A DNA stretch of 64,000 bases from Acidobacteriota bacterium (GTDB lineage Bacteria; Acidobacteriota; Aminicenantia; Aminicenantales; Saccharicenantaceae): positions 62,001 to 126,000 of the forward strand of contig JBDKSB010000013.1 of NCBI GenBank assembly GCA_039683095.1, written 5' to 3'. Shown here piece after piece: positions 27,567-36,160 of this stretch. Positions within the stretch are counted from its first letter, which is position 1. The number at the start of each line of letters is the position of its first letter. The translations under genes and the position numbers were made by a program. The notes beneath the pieces are model-generated. The model worked only from the letters and a program-made list of their open reading frames with translations, had not been told where the DNA came from and searched no databases.

Positions 27567-28156
27567 GACTCGATCCCCAGGACCGGCGCCAGGCGCTTCC
27601 GGAGATTCTGGACGGCCTTGAAATGGAGGGACTTGGCCGTCCCGATCGAGATCTCCATGGCCTCGGAGATCTCGTTGAACTGGAGCTCGTTGTAATGTCT
27701 CATGATGAAGACCATCTTCTGGCGCTCGGCCAGCGTGTCCACGGACCGGGCGAAGGCCTGCCGCAGATCCGTGGCGGCCGAATCGCCCTCGCGGACCGGA
27801 TCGGCTGCCACCTGGATCTCGTCGACCGGCGTCGTCGTCTCCCACTCCCGCCGCTTCTTCCTGTTCTTGCGGTAATGGTCGATGCTGATGTTCTTGGCCA
27901 TCTGCAGGAGCCAGCCCTGGAACGAGTTGCCGGGCTTGTACATTCCGGCCTTCTGGTAGAGCCGGAGGAAGGTCTCCTGGACCGCGTCGAGGGCGTCTTC
28001 GCGGTCGCGCAGGATGGAGTAGGTCATGACGAACACCTTCCGCTGATAGAGCCTCGTGATCGTCATGAACGCCTCGCGGTCCCCGTCCCGGACCTTCTCG
28101 AGGAGCGCGGCGATCTCCGCCGCTCCGACCTCTTTTTCCACGGGGACTTCACTCAT
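27563..28156 (-). CDS. ECF (RpoE-like) RNA polymerase sigma factor
   Basis: 197 residues. Region 2 is clear: LYQRKVFVMTYSILRDREDA then LDAVQETFLRLYQ, with SFQGWLLQMAKNISIDHYRK covering region 2.4. A linker of about 40 residues leads to region 4 (TLAERQKMVFIMRHYNELQF, ISEAMEISIGTAKSLHFKAV), the -35-binding helix-turn-helix. No extra domain is present. It is first in a four-gene operon with the putative membrane anti-sigma factor and two exported proteins, suggesting control of an envelope response. The promoter seen at 28194-28221 looks sigma-70-like rather than autoregulatory. Confidence 0.93.
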   Translation of the reverse strand: MSEVPVEKEVGAAEIAALLEKVRDGDREAFMTITRLYQRKVFVMTYSILRDREDALDAVQETFLRLYQKAGMYKPGNSFQGWLLQMAKNISIDHYRKNRKKRREWETTTPVDEIQVAADPVREGDSAATDLRQAFARSVDTLAERQKMVFIMRHYNELQFNEISEAMEISIGTAKSLHFKAVQNLRKRLAPVLGIES

Positions 28157-28193
28157 GGGCCCTCATAGGGATCAACGAACCCGGACCGCCCAA

Positions 28194-28221
28194 AGTTTAC
28201 GCCTTCGCGAGACGATATCAA
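28194..28221 (-). promoter_or_regulatory. Promoter of the ECF sigma operon
   Basis: Minus strand: TTGATA (28216-28221), 16-base spacer, TAAACT (28194-28199), about 38 bases before the sigma start codon. It matches the housekeeping consensus; no ECF-type GGAAC/GTC pair is evident. Confidence 0.45.
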
Positions 28222-28333
28222 GCCGCGGTCAGGGACGAGATCCCCGCCCCCGCCGGAGGATGGAGAGAGGACGGGCCCGTGGAGGCGCCGGCCTCCCGGC
28301 GGAGGGCCGGTCCCGGAGGGAACCCGGAGGCGA

Positions 28334-28639
28334 TCAGAAGCGAGAGAAGCCGCGGCGGTCGCCGCCGCCGCCGCCGGGAAAGCGCCGGTCGGCGCCGGGC
28401 CCTTCGGCCCGCGGCCGGGCGTCGTTGACGATGAGCTTGCGGCCGTCGAACTCCGTCCCGTTGAGCTTGCCTTTGGCATCCTGGGCGGCCTCCGGCGTCG
28501 CCATCTCGACGAAGCCGAAACCGCGGCCCTGCAGGATGTTGACCGATGCGACCTCGCCGTGCTGGGCGAACAGCTGCTTCAGCGCGTCTTCGGTGGTCCG
28601 GTAGTTGAGGTTCCCGACGTAGAGCTTTGAAAGCGACAT
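28334..28639 (-). CDS. Small RRM-domain RNA-binding protein
   Basis: 101 residues from the ATG at 28639, preceded by AGGAGGT. A single RNA recognition motif: RNP-2 KLYVGNL near residue 6, RNP-1 GRGFGFVEM near residue 39, and the closing LNGTEFDGRKLIVNDARPR. A Gly/Arg/Phe-rich tail (about 83-101) ends GDRRGFSRF. This is the cyanobacterial/delta-proteobacterial Rbp class, often induced by cold and thought to act as an RNA chaperone. It lies upstream of the sigma operon on the same strand, 177 bases apart, and is divergent from sppA. Confidence 0.9.
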   Translation of the reverse strand: MSLSKLYVGNLNYRTTEDALKQLFAQHGEVASVNILQGRGFGFVEMATPEAAQDAKGKLNGTEFDGRKLIVNDARPRAEGPGADRRFPGGGGGDRRGFSRF

Positions 28640-28670
28640 TCCCCACACCTCCTGTTTTTCCCGAGAGCCC

Positions 28671-28699
28671 ATTGTCCATATTTCACGGATTGAAATCAA
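28671..28699 (-). promoter_or_regulatory. Candidate promoter of the RRM gene
   Basis: Minus strand: TTGATT (28694-28699), 17-base spacer, GACAAT (28671-28676) directly preceded by ATG. Its -35 overlaps the -35 of the divergent sppA promoter. Confidence 0.45.
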
Positions 28700-28717
28700 G
28701 CACGTTTCTGATAGAAT
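28690..28717 (+). promoter_or_regulatory. Promoter of sppA
   Basis: TTGAAA (28690-28695), 16-base spacer, TAGAAT (28712-28717) with an extended TGA. The start codon at 28748, with GGAGGAG upstream, gives a leader of about 24 bases. Confidence 0.6.
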
Positions 28718-28747
28718 CGAGAAGCCCGGAAACGGAGGAGCATCCCG

Positions 28748-30466
28748 ATGAAGAAATCCACGTACATCGTCCTCATCGTCCTGTTCTTCCTGGCCCTGGC
28801 GGCCGTGGGCACGTTCTTCGTACTGGTCGAGGACGTCGGAGGGCGGGCCGTCGAGATCCCGGCCCGCGGCTACCTCGACGTGCGCCTCTCCGGCGAGATC
28901 GCCGAGATCGCGCCGCCCGACGCCCTGGTTGCCTTTATCACGGGGACGAGGCCGCTGGCCGTCCACGACTTCTGGGCCAACCTGCGGAAAGCCAAGGTCG
29001 ACGACCGGGTCCAGGCCGTCGTCCTGCGCCTCGGCCTCATGCAGTGCGACTGGGCCAAGGCCAACGAGATGCGCGAGGCCGTCCTCGACTTCCGCCGCTC
29101 GGGCAAGAAGGCCTATGCCGTGATCGAGGAGGCGCCCGATTTCGACATGGAGTACTTCCTGGCCACGGCCTGCGACCGGATCATCCTCCATCCCCTGGGC
29201 TGGCTGGGCGTCAACGGCATCGGCGGCTACGTCCCGTTCCTGAAGGGGACCCTGGACAAGCTCGGCATCCGTGCTGAGTTCGAGCACGTCGAGGAGTACA
29301 AGACCGCCTACAACATGTTCACCGAGAAGGGCTTCACCCCGGCCCATCGCGAGGAGACGGAATCCTATTACGGCGACCTCTTCGCCCAGTACGTGAGCGC
29401 CGTCGCCAAGGCCAGGGGCAAGACCGAGGCCGAGTTCCGGGCCCTGGTCGACCGCGGCTTTTTCCAGGGCGACGAGGCCAAGGCGGCCGGCCTGGTCGAC
29501 GATTGCCTTTACGAGGACGAGATCCAGGAGCTTCTCCGCCGCAACGGCGGGACGACCGCCCCGGTCCGGTTCGACGACTACACGCGGGTCAAGCCCTCGT
29601 CGCTCGGCCTGGAGACCGGCCCCCACACGGTCGCCCTGATCTACGCCGTGGGCACGATCATGACCGGCGAGAGCCTGTCCCCGATCATGGGCGGCTCGAC
29701 GGTGGCCCGCTGGATCCGGACGGCCCGCACCGACCCGGGCATCAAGGCCATCGTCCTGCGGATCGACAGCCCCGGCGGGTCGTCGGTCGGCTCGGACGTC
29801 ATCTGGCGCGAGGTCGCCCTGGCCAAGAAGGCCAAGCCGGTCATCGTCTCCATGTCGGACGTGGCCGGATCCGGCGGCTACTGGATCGCCATGTCGGCGA
29901 CCAGGATCGTGGCCGCGCCCCAGACCCTGACCGGGTCCATCGGCGTCCTGGCCGGCAAGTTCAGCATCGACGGGCTGCTGAGCAAGCTCGGCGTGACCGC
30001 GGAAAAGGTCACCTTCGGCGAGAAGGCCGACGTCTTCTCGGTCTTCCGGCCGTTCACGGACCGGGAGCGCAAGATCCTCAAGGACGAGATCCTCTGGACC
30101 TACGAGCAGTTCCTGACCCGGACGGCCGAGGGCCGGGGCCTGACCCGGGACCAGGTCAACGCCGTCGGCAAGGGCCGCATCTGGACGGGGCGTCAGGCCA
30201 AGGGCCTCAAGCTGGTCGACGAGCTCGGCGGCCTGACCATGGCTATCGGCATCGCCAAGAAGGAGGCCGGGATCGACGCCGACGAGGACGTCCGCCTGGA
30301 CGTCTGGCCGCGGAAACGGACCTTCTGGCAGTCGCTCCTCAGCCGGCCCGGGTTGGGGGCCGAGATCAAGAGCGCGGCGGGGCGCGACCGGATCCTGGAG
30401 ACCGCCCGGATGATGAACCAGACCCGGATCTGGGCCGTCATGCCCTTCTGGGTCAAGCCGCAGTAG
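28748..30466 (+). CDS. sppA: Signal peptide peptidase SppA, long (67 kDa) type
   Basis: 572 residues. This membrane-anchored serine protease degrades leftover signal peptides at the periplasmic face. One N-terminal membrane helix (about 5-27) is followed by two tandem Clp/crotonase-like domains, as in E. coli SppA. The catalytic Lys185 lies in the N-terminal domain (EEYKTAYNMF) and the nucleophile Ser375 in the C-terminal domain (DVAGSGGYWIA). DSPGGSSVGSDVIW and PQTLTGSIGVLAGK are family signatures. It has its own promoter and is divergent from the RRM gene. Confidence 0.95.
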   Translation: MKKSTYIVLIVLFFLALAAVGTFFVLVEDVGGRAVEIPARGYLDVRLSGEIAEIAPPDALVAFITGTRPLAVHDFWANLRKAKVDDRVQAVVLRLGLMQCDWAKANEMREAVLDFRRSGKKAYAVIEEAPDFDMEYFLATACDRIILHPLGWLGVNGIGGYVPFLKGTLDKLGIRAEFEHVEEYKTAYNMFTEKGFTPAHREETESYYGDLFAQYVSAVAKARGKTEAEFRALVDRGFFQGDEAKAAGLVDDCLYEDEIQELLRRNGGTTAPVRFDDYTRVKPSSLGLETGPHTVALIYAVGTIMTGESLSPIMGGSTVARWIRTARTDPGIKAIVLRIDSPGGSSVGSDVIWREVALAKKAKPVIVSMSDVAGSGGYWIAMSATRIVAAPQTLTGSIGVLAGKFSIDGLLSKLGVTAEKVTFGEKADVFSVFRPFTDRERKILKDEILWTYEQFLTRTAEGRGLTRDQVNAVGKGRIWTGRQAKGLKLVDELGGLTMAIGIAKKEAGIDADEDVRLDVWPRKRTFWQSLLSRPGLGAEIKSAAGRDRILETARMMNQTRIWAVMPFWVKPQ

Positions 30467-30528
30467 GACGGGCTCTTCGAATTTCGGGGGATCCCTCTCT
30501 TAAAGCGACTTCCCTGGGGTGCAGCCCC

Positions 30529-33441
30529 TCAATAGGCGAATGACGAGGGGCAGATCGTCTTGAATTCGCAGGCCGAGCAGCTGTGCCAGTCAGGCCTGGC
30601 CCCGAAGTCGCCCGCCTTGATGCCCTCGGCCGCCTCGCGGATCTTCTCCGCCGCCCGGGCCAGCTCCTGCGGCCCCTTCGCGGCCCGGCCGACGATGTCC
30701 GATTCGAGGAAATGGAGCCTGGTCTCGGCCGGGGCCATTCCCTCCGTTTTCAGGAAAGACAGGGCGTAGACGTCCATCTGGAGGCTGTCGGCCGCGGCCC
30801 GGTCGGCCTCCTTCCGGGAGGCGACCTCGGCCGTCTTGTAGTCGATGATGACCGCCCCGGCGTCCTCGAAGTCGACCCGGTCGAACCGGCCCGAGAAGCG
30901 CAGCCCGCGCTCCTGCCAGCGGAAGGGCCGTTCCAGGAAAGCAGGCCGCCGGCCGGACCCTTCCTCGCGCTCGAAGAAGAGGCGCAGGGCCTTCTCCCCC
31001 GCCGCCTTGCGCAGCTCCTCGTGCTCGCGGCTGAGGAACCCCTCGTTGACCCAGCTGGCCCGGTAATCGTTGAGCACGTCCTCGATCGTGACGGCCCGGC
31101 CGTGCATCCGCTTCTTGAGGTAATCGTAAACGACCCCGTGGAGGACCCGGCCGAAGACGATGGCGTGGTGGGGCAGGATGGGCACGCGCATGTCGTGGCG
31201 GAACTTGTACTTGAGCGGGCAGAGGAGATAGTCCTCGATCCGGACGAAGCTTAGCCGCGGCGTCCCGGACGGACGGACGGACGCCGGCGCCGCCGGCCGG
31301 CCCGCGGCCAGGGCGTAGCGGCGGATCTCCTCGAGCACGGAGGCCTTGAGCACGTCCTCGGGCATCTTGGGGATGTCCAGGGCCTCGAGGATGAAGGGGC
31401 TGATCCGCTTGAACCGCTTCGTCCCGTAGTCCCGGGCCCAGGTCATGTAGAGAGCCCGCCTGGCCCGGGTCATGGCCACGTAGAAGAGCCGCCGCTCCTC
31501 CTGGACGTAGTTCTCCCGTCCCGGCAGGGTCTCCTTGAGGACGCCGTCCGGCACGGGGATGCGGTCGCGCCTCTCCCGGCCCGGGAAGCGGTCCTCGATC
31601 AGGCCGACGATGAAGACGGTCCCGAACTCGAGCCCCTTGGCCTTATGGACGGTCAGGACGCTGACGGCGTCCTCGTCGAGCTCGGCCTCCGACGTGGCCG
31701 GATTGTCGCCGACCTCGGCCAGGAGGTCGAGGTAGCGCGCGAAGGAGCGGATCGAGGCGTTCTCGACGAACTCGGAGAAGCCCTTTATCTTGTCGAAGAA
31801 CAGGCGGACGTTCTTGACCCGGACCTCGGACTCCAGGGTCATCGGCTCGACCAGGGCCTTGAGGTAGCCGGTCCGCTCGAGGAAGGCGTAGACGACCTCG
31901 CCGGCGCTCTTGGCCCCGGCCAGCTCGGCGAAGGCCGCGATGTCGGCGAAAACGCGCCGGATCGTCTCCGCGGTCGGCGCCGCGATCTCGACCGGGCTCG
32001 GACCGGCGGCGATCGTCTTGAAGACGTCGTGGAGGCTGATGTTCTTCTTCTCGGCGTAGCCGGCGACGCGGCTGAGGTCGTACGCGTCGGCCCTGTAGAC
32101 GTCCGATAGGGCCAGGTAGAAGAGATCGCGGCTGTTCTCGAAATCCGTCAGCGCCCGGATGAAGGCGACGAGGACCTTGATCTCCTCCTGCTGGTAGAGG
32201 CCGCGGCTGCCGGAGAAGCGGTAGGGGATCTGCTTCATGTTGAAGGAGCGCAGGTACGGGTCGGCGTCGGCGTTGCGGCGGACGAGCACGGCCATGTCCC
32301 GCCAGGCCGCGCCCTGCCCGCGGATCCCGAGGATCCGGCCGGCCACGGCGTCGGCTTCGTGGGCCAGGGTGTCGAAGGACAGCATGTGGATGCTCTTGGC
32401 CCGGCCGCGCGAGGCCGCCCTGAGCCGCTTGTCGACCCGGTCCTGGGCTTCGAGCCGGTTCGGATCGTTGTGCCGGATGAGGCGATAGGAGGCGTCGAGG
32501 ATGGGCTGGGTGGAGCGGTAGTTGCGCGTCAGGACGATCCGCTCCGCCTCCGGGTAGACCGCCTCGAAGCCGAGGATGTTGCTGAGCGAGGCGCCGCGGA
32601 AGCGGAAGATGCTCTGGTCGTCGTCGCCCACCACGGTCAGGTTCCGGTGCTCCGCGGCCAGCATCTTGACCAGCTCGAACTGGACATAGTTCGTGTCCTG
32701 GAATTCGTCGACGAGGATGTAGCGGTAGCGGCGGCGGACCTCGTCGAGGACCGAGGGGCGGCGGCGTAGCAGGTCGACGACGAGCGTCACCTGGTCCTCG
32801 AAGTCGATCAGGCCCCGGTCCTTGAGCAGGGCCTGGTAGGCGGCGAAGACCCGGGCGATCTCCAGGTGCTTGCGGGCCGTTTCCCGGGCGGCCTCGTCAG
32901 CGGCCCGGCGGCCGAGATCCTCGGCGTAGCGGATATAGTCCTCGGGCCGGACGTCCTCCTGCTTCAGACGGCGGATGGCCTCGAGCACCTCCTGGATGTG
33001 CCGGGTCGGCTGGCCGAGGGGCCGGTAATAGTCGAGCGGCAGGCGGAACAGGTTCTCGCGGAAGAAAACGGCCTGGTCGACGTCGGCCAGCAGCCGGAAG
33101 TCCGGCGGATAGCCGGCGTCCAGGGCGTAGTCGCGCAGGACGCGCTCGCCGAAGGAGTTGAACGTGCTGATCTCGGCGAAGGACGAGGTGTAGGGCACCA
33201 GGACGTCGACCCGGGCCTCCATCTCGCTGGCGGCCTTCTCGGTGAAGGTCACGGCCAGGATCTGGTCGGGCCGGGCGGCCTTGGCCGCGATCAGCCGGGC
33301 GATGCGGTGGGTCAGGACCTTGGTCTTGCCCGTCCCGGCGCCGGCGACGATGAGCAGCGGCCCCCCGCCGTGCAGGACGGCCCGGCGCTGGGCGGGATTG
33401 AGGCCCTCGAGCAGGGCCTTTTCCTCCGGCGGGCGTGGCAT
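30529..33441 (-). CDS. UvrD-like helicase fused to RecB-type Fe-S nuclease
   Basis: 970 residues. The N-terminal ~680 form a superfamily 1A helicase: QRRAVLHGGGPLLIVAGAGTGKT (motif I), DEFQDTN (motif II), GDDDQSIFRFRGA (motif III) and VAMTRARRALYM (motif VI). The C-terminal ~240 form a PD-(D/E)XK nuclease: FGRVLHGVVYDYLKKR, GRFDRVDFED with IDYKTAE, and four cysteines in the AddB/Cas4 iron-staple arrangement (LLCPLKYK plus CSACEFKTICPSS). This combination occurs in AddA/RecB/AdnAB enzymes that resect double-strand breaks. No partner subunit is adjacent, so it may act alone or with a distant partner. Confidence 0.88.
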   Translation of the reverse strand: MPRPPEEKALLEGLNPAQRRAVLHGGGPLLIVAGAGTGKTKVLTHRIARLIAAKAARPDQILAVTFTEKAASEMEARVDVLVPYTSSFAEISTFNSFGERVLRDYALDAGYPPDFRLLADVDQAVFFRENLFRLPLDYYRPLGQPTRHIQEVLEAIRRLKQEDVRPEDYIRYAEDLGRRAADEAARETARKHLEIARVFAAYQALLKDRGLIDFEDQVTLVVDLLRRRPSVLDEVRRRYRYILVDEFQDTNYVQFELVKMLAAEHRNLTVVGDDDQSIFRFRGASLSNILGFEAVYPEAERIVLTRNYRSTQPILDASYRLIRHNDPNRLEAQDRVDKRLRAASRGRAKSIHMLSFDTLAHEADAVAGRILGIRGQGAAWRDMAVLVRRNADADPYLRSFNMKQIPYRFSGSRGLYQQEEIKVLVAFIRALTDFENSRDLFYLALSDVYRADAYDLSRVAGYAEKKNISLHDVFKTIAAGPSPVEIAAPTAETIRRVFADIAAFAELAGAKSAGEVVYAFLERTGYLKALVEPMTLESEVRVKNVRLFFDKIKGFSEFVENASIRSFARYLDLLAEVGDNPATSEAELDEDAVSVLTVHKAKGLEFGTVFIVGLIEDRFPGRERRDRIPVPDGVLKETLPGRENYVQEERRLFYVAMTRARRALYMTWARDYGTKRFKRISPFILEALDIPKMPEDVLKASVLEEIRRYALAAGRPAAPASVRPSGTPRLSFVRIEDYLLCPLKYKFRHDMRVPILPHHAIVFGRVLHGVVYDYLKKRMHGRAVTIEDVLNDYRASWVNEGFLSREHEELRKAAGEKALRLFFEREEGSGRRPAFLERPFRWQERGLRFSGRFDRVDFEDAGAVIIDYKTAEVASRKEADRAAADSLQMDVYALSFLKTEGMAPAETRLHFLESDIVGRAAKGPQELARAAEKIREAAEGIKAGDFGARPDWHSCSACEFKTICPSSFAY

Positions 33442-33456
33442 GGCGGCGGGCCGGGC

Positions 33457-33750
33457 CTACTTCTTGCCGGCCGGCGGGGCGGGATCGACGACGATCTTCT
33501 CGCCGGGCGCGGCCAGGCCGAGCTTCTCCCGGGCCGGCTTCTCGACGGCCCGCGGGTCGGTCTCGAGCCGGCGGATCTCCGCTTCGAGGCGGTCCCGCTC
33601 GACCTCTAGGGCCCGGATCCGCTCGGCCCGGGCGGCCAGCTCGCGGCGGGACCGGCGCAGCTCCATGACGCCCTTCTTGCCGAACAGGGCCGTGAAGACC
33701 ATGATCAGGAGAACGCAGACGCCGCCGAGAACGAGGATCTTCTTTTTCAC
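33457..33750 (-). CDS. ftsB: Divisome protein FtsB (septum formation initiator)
   Basis: 97 residues. An N-terminal membrane helix (about 5-23, KKKILVLGGVCVLLIMVF) is followed by a coiled coil (LAARAERIRALEVERDRLEA) and the FtsB/DivIC signature KPAREKLGLAAPGE. It bridges FtsL and FtsQ. The start is GTG at 33750, overlapping the phosphohexomutase stop by GTGA. It stands apart from the dcw cluster at 1-14224 but supplies the missing FtsQLB partner. Confidence 0.88.
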   Translation of the reverse strand: MKKKILVLGGVCVLLIMVFTALFGKKGVMELRRSRRELAARAERIRALEVERDRLEAEIRRLETDPRAVEKPAREKLGLAAPGEKIVVDPAPPAGKK

Positions 33751-35150
33751 CGGACCGCCTCGATCCCCTTCTTCAGGATCGCGGCGACCTCGTCGCCGGA
33801 CTCCGCCTCCGCGTAGCAGCGGATCACCGGCTCGGTCCCCGACTGGCGCAGGACGACCCAGCGGCCCTGGCCGAAGTTCAGCCGGAGCCCGTCGAGCGTC
33901 TCCGCGGCCTCGACCTTGCGCCGTCCCAGTTTCGAGGGCGGTTCCTGGACGAGCGCCTTGAGCTTCTTGGCCCGCTCCGGGGTCAGGGGCAGCGTCCGCT
34001 GGCCGCCGGTCAGGGTCCCGTAGTCCCGGACGAGCTCCTCGCGCAGGGCCCCGAGGCTGCGGCCCGTCGCGGCGATCATCTCGGCCACCAGCAGGCCGGC
34101 GAAGATGCCGTCCTTCTCGGGCAGGTGGTCCCTGACGGCGATGCAGGCGCTCTCCTCGCCGCCGAACATGATCTGGCCCTTGAGGTAGAGGTCGGCCATG
34201 TACTTGAAGCCGACCTTCGTCTCCGTCAGCGGCAGGTCGTGCCGGCGGGCGATGCGGTCGAGGAGATGGGTGGTCGTGAACGACCGGGCCACGCCGCCGC
34301 GCCAGCCCTTGACCTCGACGAGGTAGCGCAGCAGCAGCGCCAGGATGATGTTAGGGTGGACGAAGCCGCCCTGCTCGTCGATGATGCCGAAGCGGTCGCC
34401 GTCGGCGTCGGTGGCCAGGCCGACGCGGCACCCGGTCGCGACGACGTGGGCCTTTAGCTCGGCCAGGTTCTCCTCGGTGCAGGAAGGGCTGACCCCGCCG
34501 AAGTAGGGATCGACGTAGCCGTGGAGGCCCTCGACCTCGATCCCGTTCTCCTCGAGGATCTCGTCCAGGTACTCGCGGCTAGTGCCGTAGAGCGGGTCGG
34601 CGGCGACCTTGAGGCCGGCCCGGCGCATGGCGTCGAAGTCGATCCGGCTCTGCAGATGGGCCAGGTAGTCGGCCTGGAGGTCGATGCGGGAGATGTCGGC
34701 GTCGATGAGATGCGTGGTCAGGCCGGAAAAGCGGGGCATCAGCCGGCGGACCTCGGCTTCGATGGCGTCGGTCACTTCGGGCATGGCCGGAGCGCCCGCG
34801 GCCCCGTTGAACTTGAGGCCGTTGTAGCGGGGCGGGTTGAACGAGGCGGTAAAATTGATGCCGCCCTGGCATTTTCTCTTGATAATCTGGCAGGCCAGGG
34901 CCTGGGAGGGCGCGTCGCGGTCGGCCAGGAGGACCTGGATCCCGTTGCGGGCCAGGAGCTTGGCCGCCTCGAACGCGTAGCGGTCCGAGAGGAACCGCGT
35001 GTCGTAGCCGACGACCACGGCGACCGGGGCGTCGCCGTAGCGGCCCTTGAGGTAGTTGGCGGCCGCCTGGATGACGACGCGGACGTTGTGGAAGGTGAAG
35101 TCCTCGCCCATCACCCCGCGCCAGCCGGATGTGCCGAAACGGATGATCAT
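33747..35150 (-). CDS. Phosphoglucomutase/phosphomannomutase family protein
   Basis: 467 residues from the ATG at 35150. It has the four-domain alpha-D-phosphohexomutase fold. IRFGTSGWRGVMGEDF is the typical start, and the phosphoserine loop reads GGINFTASFNPPRYNG; the usual TASHNP has Phe instead of His here, but the serine is kept. Metal loop DADGDRFGI and sugar-binding GGEESA are present. It interconverts hexose 1- and 6-phosphates, probably for surface glycan or glycogen precursors; the exact sugar cannot be told. It is co-transcribed with ftsB and the helicase-nuclease gene. Confidence 0.87.
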   Translation of the reverse strand: MIIRFGTSGWRGVMGEDFTFHNVRVVIQAAANYLKGRYGDAPVAVVVGYDTRFLSDRYAFEAAKLLARNGIQVLLADRDAPSQALACQIIKRKCQGGINFTASFNPPRYNGLKFNGAAGAPAMPEVTDAIEAEVRRLMPRFSGLTTHLIDADISRIDLQADYLAHLQSRIDFDAMRRAGLKVAADPLYGTSREYLDEILEENGIEVEGLHGYVDPYFGGVSPSCTEENLAELKAHVVATGCRVGLATDADGDRFGIIDEQGGFVHPNIILALLLRYLVEVKGWRGGVARSFTTTHLLDRIARRHDLPLTETKVGFKYMADLYLKGQIMFGGEESACIAVRDHLPEKDGIFAGLLVAEMIAATGRSLGALREELVRDYGTLTGGQRTLPLTPERAKKLKALVQEPPSKLGRRKVEAAETLDGLRLNFGQGRWVVLRQSGTEPVIRCYAEAESGDEVAAILKKGIEAVR

Positions 35151-35210
35151 TGTCTGGAAATTAGCACAAACTCCCCCCAAAAGCAACGCGCCGGCCCTCA
35201 TTCCCCGCGG

Positions 35211-35912
35211 TCATTTCCTTTTGAGGATCTCCCCGGTCATGGGGACGAAGCGGACGTCGAGGACGCGCTCGACGCGGGGCCGGCCGGCGTGTTTCGTGAT
35301 CACGGTCAGGCGCTGGAACGCCGCAGGGTCGCCGAGCGGGATGATCAGGCGGCCTCCCTCCGCCAGCTGGGCGAACAGGGCCGGCGGGACCTCCGGCGCG
35401 GCGGCCGTGACCATCACCGCGTCGAAGGGGGCCTCCTCGGGCCAGCCGAAGAAGCCGTCCCCGGCCCGGACGTGGACGTTGGCGAAGCCGAGACGCCCGA
35501 GGAGGGCGGCGGCCCGCCGGGCCAGCCCGGCCTCGATCTCGATGGTGAAGACGCTCGCGGCCAGGCGTCCGAGCACGGCCGCCTGGTACCCGGACCCCGT
35601 GCCGACCTCGAGCACCTTCTCCCGCCCCCGGAGCTTCAGGCACTCGGTCATGAAGGCGACGACGTAGGGCTGGGAGATGGTCTGCCCTGCCCCGATCGGC
35701 ACGGGATGGTCCTCATAGGCCTGGCCGGCGGCTTCCGCCGGGACGAAGAGGTGGCGGGGGATCTCGGCCATGGCCGCGAGGACGCGGGAGTCGCGGACGC
35801 CCCGGGCCGCGATCTGGAGCATGACCATGGCCTTCCGCCTGGCGGCGAAGTCCGCCTCGGTCTGCGCCGGGCTGCCGGCGCCCGCGGCGGCCAGGAGCAG
35901 GCCCAGGGCCAT
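35211..35912 (-). CDS. pcm: Protein-L-isoaspartate O-methyltransferase
   Basis: 233 residues from the ATG at 35912; the open frame continues 105 bases upstream and the start is uncertain. It methylates isoaspartyl residues in aged proteins with SAM. The core matches Pcm: ARGVRDSRVLAAMAEIPRHL, GQTISQPYVVAFMTE, motif I VLEVGTGSGYQAAVL, and MVTAAAPEVPPALFAQL. Residues ALGLLLAAAGAGSPAQ before the domain look like a signal sequence, as in periplasmic Pcm variants. Convergence is absent; the gene is divergent from coaD. Confidence 0.88.
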   Translation of the reverse strand: MALGLLLAAAGAGSPAQTEADFAARRKAMVMLQIAARGVRDSRVLAAMAEIPRHLFVPAEAAGQAYEDHPVPIGAGQTISQPYVVAFMTECLKLRGREKVLEVGTGSGYQAAVLGRLAASVFTIEIEAGLARRAAALLGRLGFANVHVRAGDGFFGWPEEAPFDAVMVTAAAPEVPPALFAQLAEGGRLIIPLGDPAAFQRLTVITKHAGRPRVERVLDVRFVPMTGEILKRK

Positions 35913-36093
35913 CACCCCCAGCGGTGACAGCGGGTTAGGGCGGAGATGATTCTGTCCCCTCCCTGTCGGGTCCCCCTCGTCTGCCGAGCCCCTCATGGGC
36001 GGTCCCTCCGCCCCCAATTATGGCACATCCCGGCGCGGCGAACCAGCCCCTTCCGGAGGGCGCTTTGGGGGCCTTCTCCCCCCGGGATTTTCG

Positions 36094-36122
36094 TTGACAA
36101 TCACCTGATTTCATGATATTTG
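36094..36122 (+). promoter_or_regulatory. Promoter of the coaD-pilMNOPQ unit
   Basis: Perfect -35 TTGACA (36094-36099), 17-base spacer, TATTTG (36117-36122). It precedes the coaD ATG by about 38 bases. No terminator is seen between coaD and pilM, so it may also drive the pilus genes. Confidence 0.6.
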
Positions 36123-36160
36123 GATAAGCAAATCCGATGTGGAACTAACTGGGAGTCGAG

